In this document: one piece after another, positions 62,960 to 64,000 of the stretch | Layout: every line of letters begins with the position of its first letter | How positions within the stretch are numbered: the stretch's first letter is position 1 | NCBI GenBank assembly: GCA_024276075.1 | Contig: JAJRXX010000076.1 | Location: 1 to 64,000 of the forward strand | From: Planctomycetota bacterium | Lineage (GTDB): Bacteria > Planctomycetota > Phycisphaerae > Phycisphaerales > Phycisphaeraceae | Direction: 5' to 3' | DNA length: 64,000 nucleotides | The notes under the pieces: model-generated | What the model was told of the DNA's origin: nothing | Seen by the model: only the letters and a program-made list of their open reading frames with translations | Database searches by the model: none | Position numbers and translations under genes: made by a program

Positions 62960-64000
62960 TTACTCCAACCCCGCGAACCGGTTCACCGCTATCGCCAGCA
63001 GAGCCTCACCCATCTGATCAATCGAGTTATAGCTGCCCGTTTCGAATAGCTCTCGCCGGTACTGCTGCGTCAACTGCTGAAACCGCTGACGCTGTAACAA
63101 CGATTCGACCTCTAGCTGCACCTCACTGAGGCTACGTCCCTTGGGTTGATCGATCGACTCCACCCGCACCCACCAGTACCGCCCTCCCGCCTGCACACGC
63201 CCGCTGAACTCACCGGCACGCAATGTCAACATCGCCTCATTGAGCACCGCGTGGCCAAACACCTCGTCACCAACCGCCTTCTCCGCCATCAACCCACCCT
63301 CTTCATGCCGATATTGGTTCAGGTCTTGCTTCGCCACCTCTTCGAAAGCGACCCCTTCATCGAGCATCCGGCCCACCGTATCGGCGGACTCTTTGGTTTC
63401 GACGTAGATCAACCTCAGCCCACGGTTCGCGGGCGGGTTGAAATCGCTGAAGTGTTCTTGGTAATACCGCTCGACATCCTTGCGCGACACACTGATCTTC
63501 GACCACAACCGCTCGCGCAGGTAACGCTGGACCAGCATGCGCTCACGCGTCTCGTTGAGCGTCTGATCGAGGGTCCTGCTCGTCTGACGAACCAGGTTCT
63601 CCTGCGCAACCGCCACCGACCCGATACCCCAAAACCGGATCAATTCTTCTCGTTGGAGCTTCAAGAACTGTAGCAACCCCGCGTGCTCCTGAACCGTCAG
63701 ATCGCGTTCCGCCTCACCCAGGATTAGCGCATCGGTCACGATCTGTCCCAGGCGACCCTCGATTAACTGTCTCGCACGCCCCACAAATTCTTTGCGAGGC
63801 AGGCTCTTGCCCAATACCGACAACTGCTCTTCGATCGGCTCGAGCACCTCCGCTGCGTAGATCGGCTTACCATTCACCTGACCGACCATCGCGTCCACGG
63901 TGTACGATCGGCCTATCCCCCTGGGCGTTGATGTGCCCGCCGTGACGCTCACACCGCCCGATTCCTCTGTTACTTTTTCAACTACGCCCGCTGCGGCTGC
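62960..64000 (-). CDS. PpiC/SurA-like peptidyl-prolyl isomerase (5' end cut off)
   Basis: At least 346 residues. The frame runs open through the right edge of the window, so the true start is probably outside; the GTG at 63952 would be internal. VGQVNGKPIYAAEVLEPI resembles a SurA_N-type N-terminal part, followed by helices and a parvulin-like domain (RLIYVETKESADTVGRMLDEG, VAFEEVAKQ, GEFSGRVQAGGRYWWVRVE). It probably assists folding of exported proteins; no signal peptide can be seen because of the cut. Confidence 0.8.
   Translation of the reverse strand, partial: AAAAGVVEKVTEESGGVSVTAGTSTPRGIGRSYTVDAMVGQVNGKPIYAAEVLEPIEEQLSVLGKSLPRKEFVGRARQLIEGRLGQIVTDALILGEAERDLTVQEHAGLLQFLKLQREELIRFWGIGSVAVAQENLVRQTSRTLDQTLNETRERMLVQRYLRERLWSKISVSRKDVERYYQEHFSDFNPPANRGLRLIYVETKESADTVGRMLDEGVAFEEVAKQDLNQYRHEEGGLMAEKAVGDEVFGHAVLNEAMLTLRAGEFSGRVQAGGRYWWVRVESIDQPKGRSLSEVQLEVESLLQRQRFQQLTQQYRRELFETGSYNSIDQMGEALLAIAVNRFAGLE

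Noticed and set aside
1-64000. CRISPR array
   Set aside because: Repeats in the window are dispersed, with no regular spacer arrangement and no cas genes.

Overview
The window looks like a chromosomal segment of a planctomycete, most likely of the Phycisphaerae type. Evidence is moderately high GC (clearly above 50% in most genes), proteins with PEP-CTERM-like C-terminal anchors (289-984 and 51091-54564), a dockerin-like tail with autotransporter-type strand repeats, ECF sigma and pseudopilin-like genes, and a dehydroquinase-shikimate dehydrogenase fusion. This assignment is an inference from gene style; no rRNA gene is present to fix it.

Layout. 1-2.8 kb: a PEP-CTERM-like surface protein, then decayed IS630-family DNA carrying an inserted 105-bp MITE. 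2.8-10.7 kb: leucyl aminopeptidase, a secreted HEAT-like protein, a YlbF-like protein, RNase R, Lgt and biotin ligase. 10.9-14.2 kb: beta, biotin-carrier and gamma-like subunits of a sodium-pumping decarboxylase next to the biotin ligase, plus a peptide ABC permease. 14.4-24.4 kb: CBS protein, diguanylate cyclase, NrdR, and a LysR-gltB-gltD operon for glutamate synthase. 24.5-32 kb: two glycosyltransferase-type genes, a response regulator and two flagellin paralogues with terminators. 32-38 kb: Tat-lipoprotein amidase, ScpB, ThiE, TrmB, a PrcB-like lipoprotein, an ABC ATPase and a detached MraZ. 38.6-41.4 kb: a tiny repeat lipoprotein, a secreted transglutaminase-like lipoprotein and a eukaryote-like RING/IBR zinc protein. 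41.5-50 kb: RpiB, a large secreted protein, malate dehydrogenase, RibH-NusB-FtsY, and PiT phosphate transporter with its DUF47 partner. 51-54.6 kb: a giant strand-repeat surface protein. 54.6-64 kb: tRNA-Lys, PyrE, SDR, ECF sigma with a hybrid partner, DUF1015, AroD-AroE fusion, YraN and a cut PpiC-type isomerase.

Most genes are housekeeping. The strongest unusual signal is a set of short mobile repeats. Several families share TAGAGC...GCTCTA ends bounded by TA. One 105-bp family occurs as three identical copies; one copy interrupts an IS630 transposase so exactly that removing it with one TA restores the reading frame. Three genes (ftsY, the SDR gene and the aroD-aroE fusion) have their TAG stop codon made by the first three bases of such a repeat, always in a gap between convergent genes. 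A second family begins with nearly the same bases as the IS630 terminal repeat.

The most novel-looking gene is the RING/IBR-like protein at 40407-41393, which has lower GC than its surroundings and sits beside a transglutaminase-like lipoprotein.
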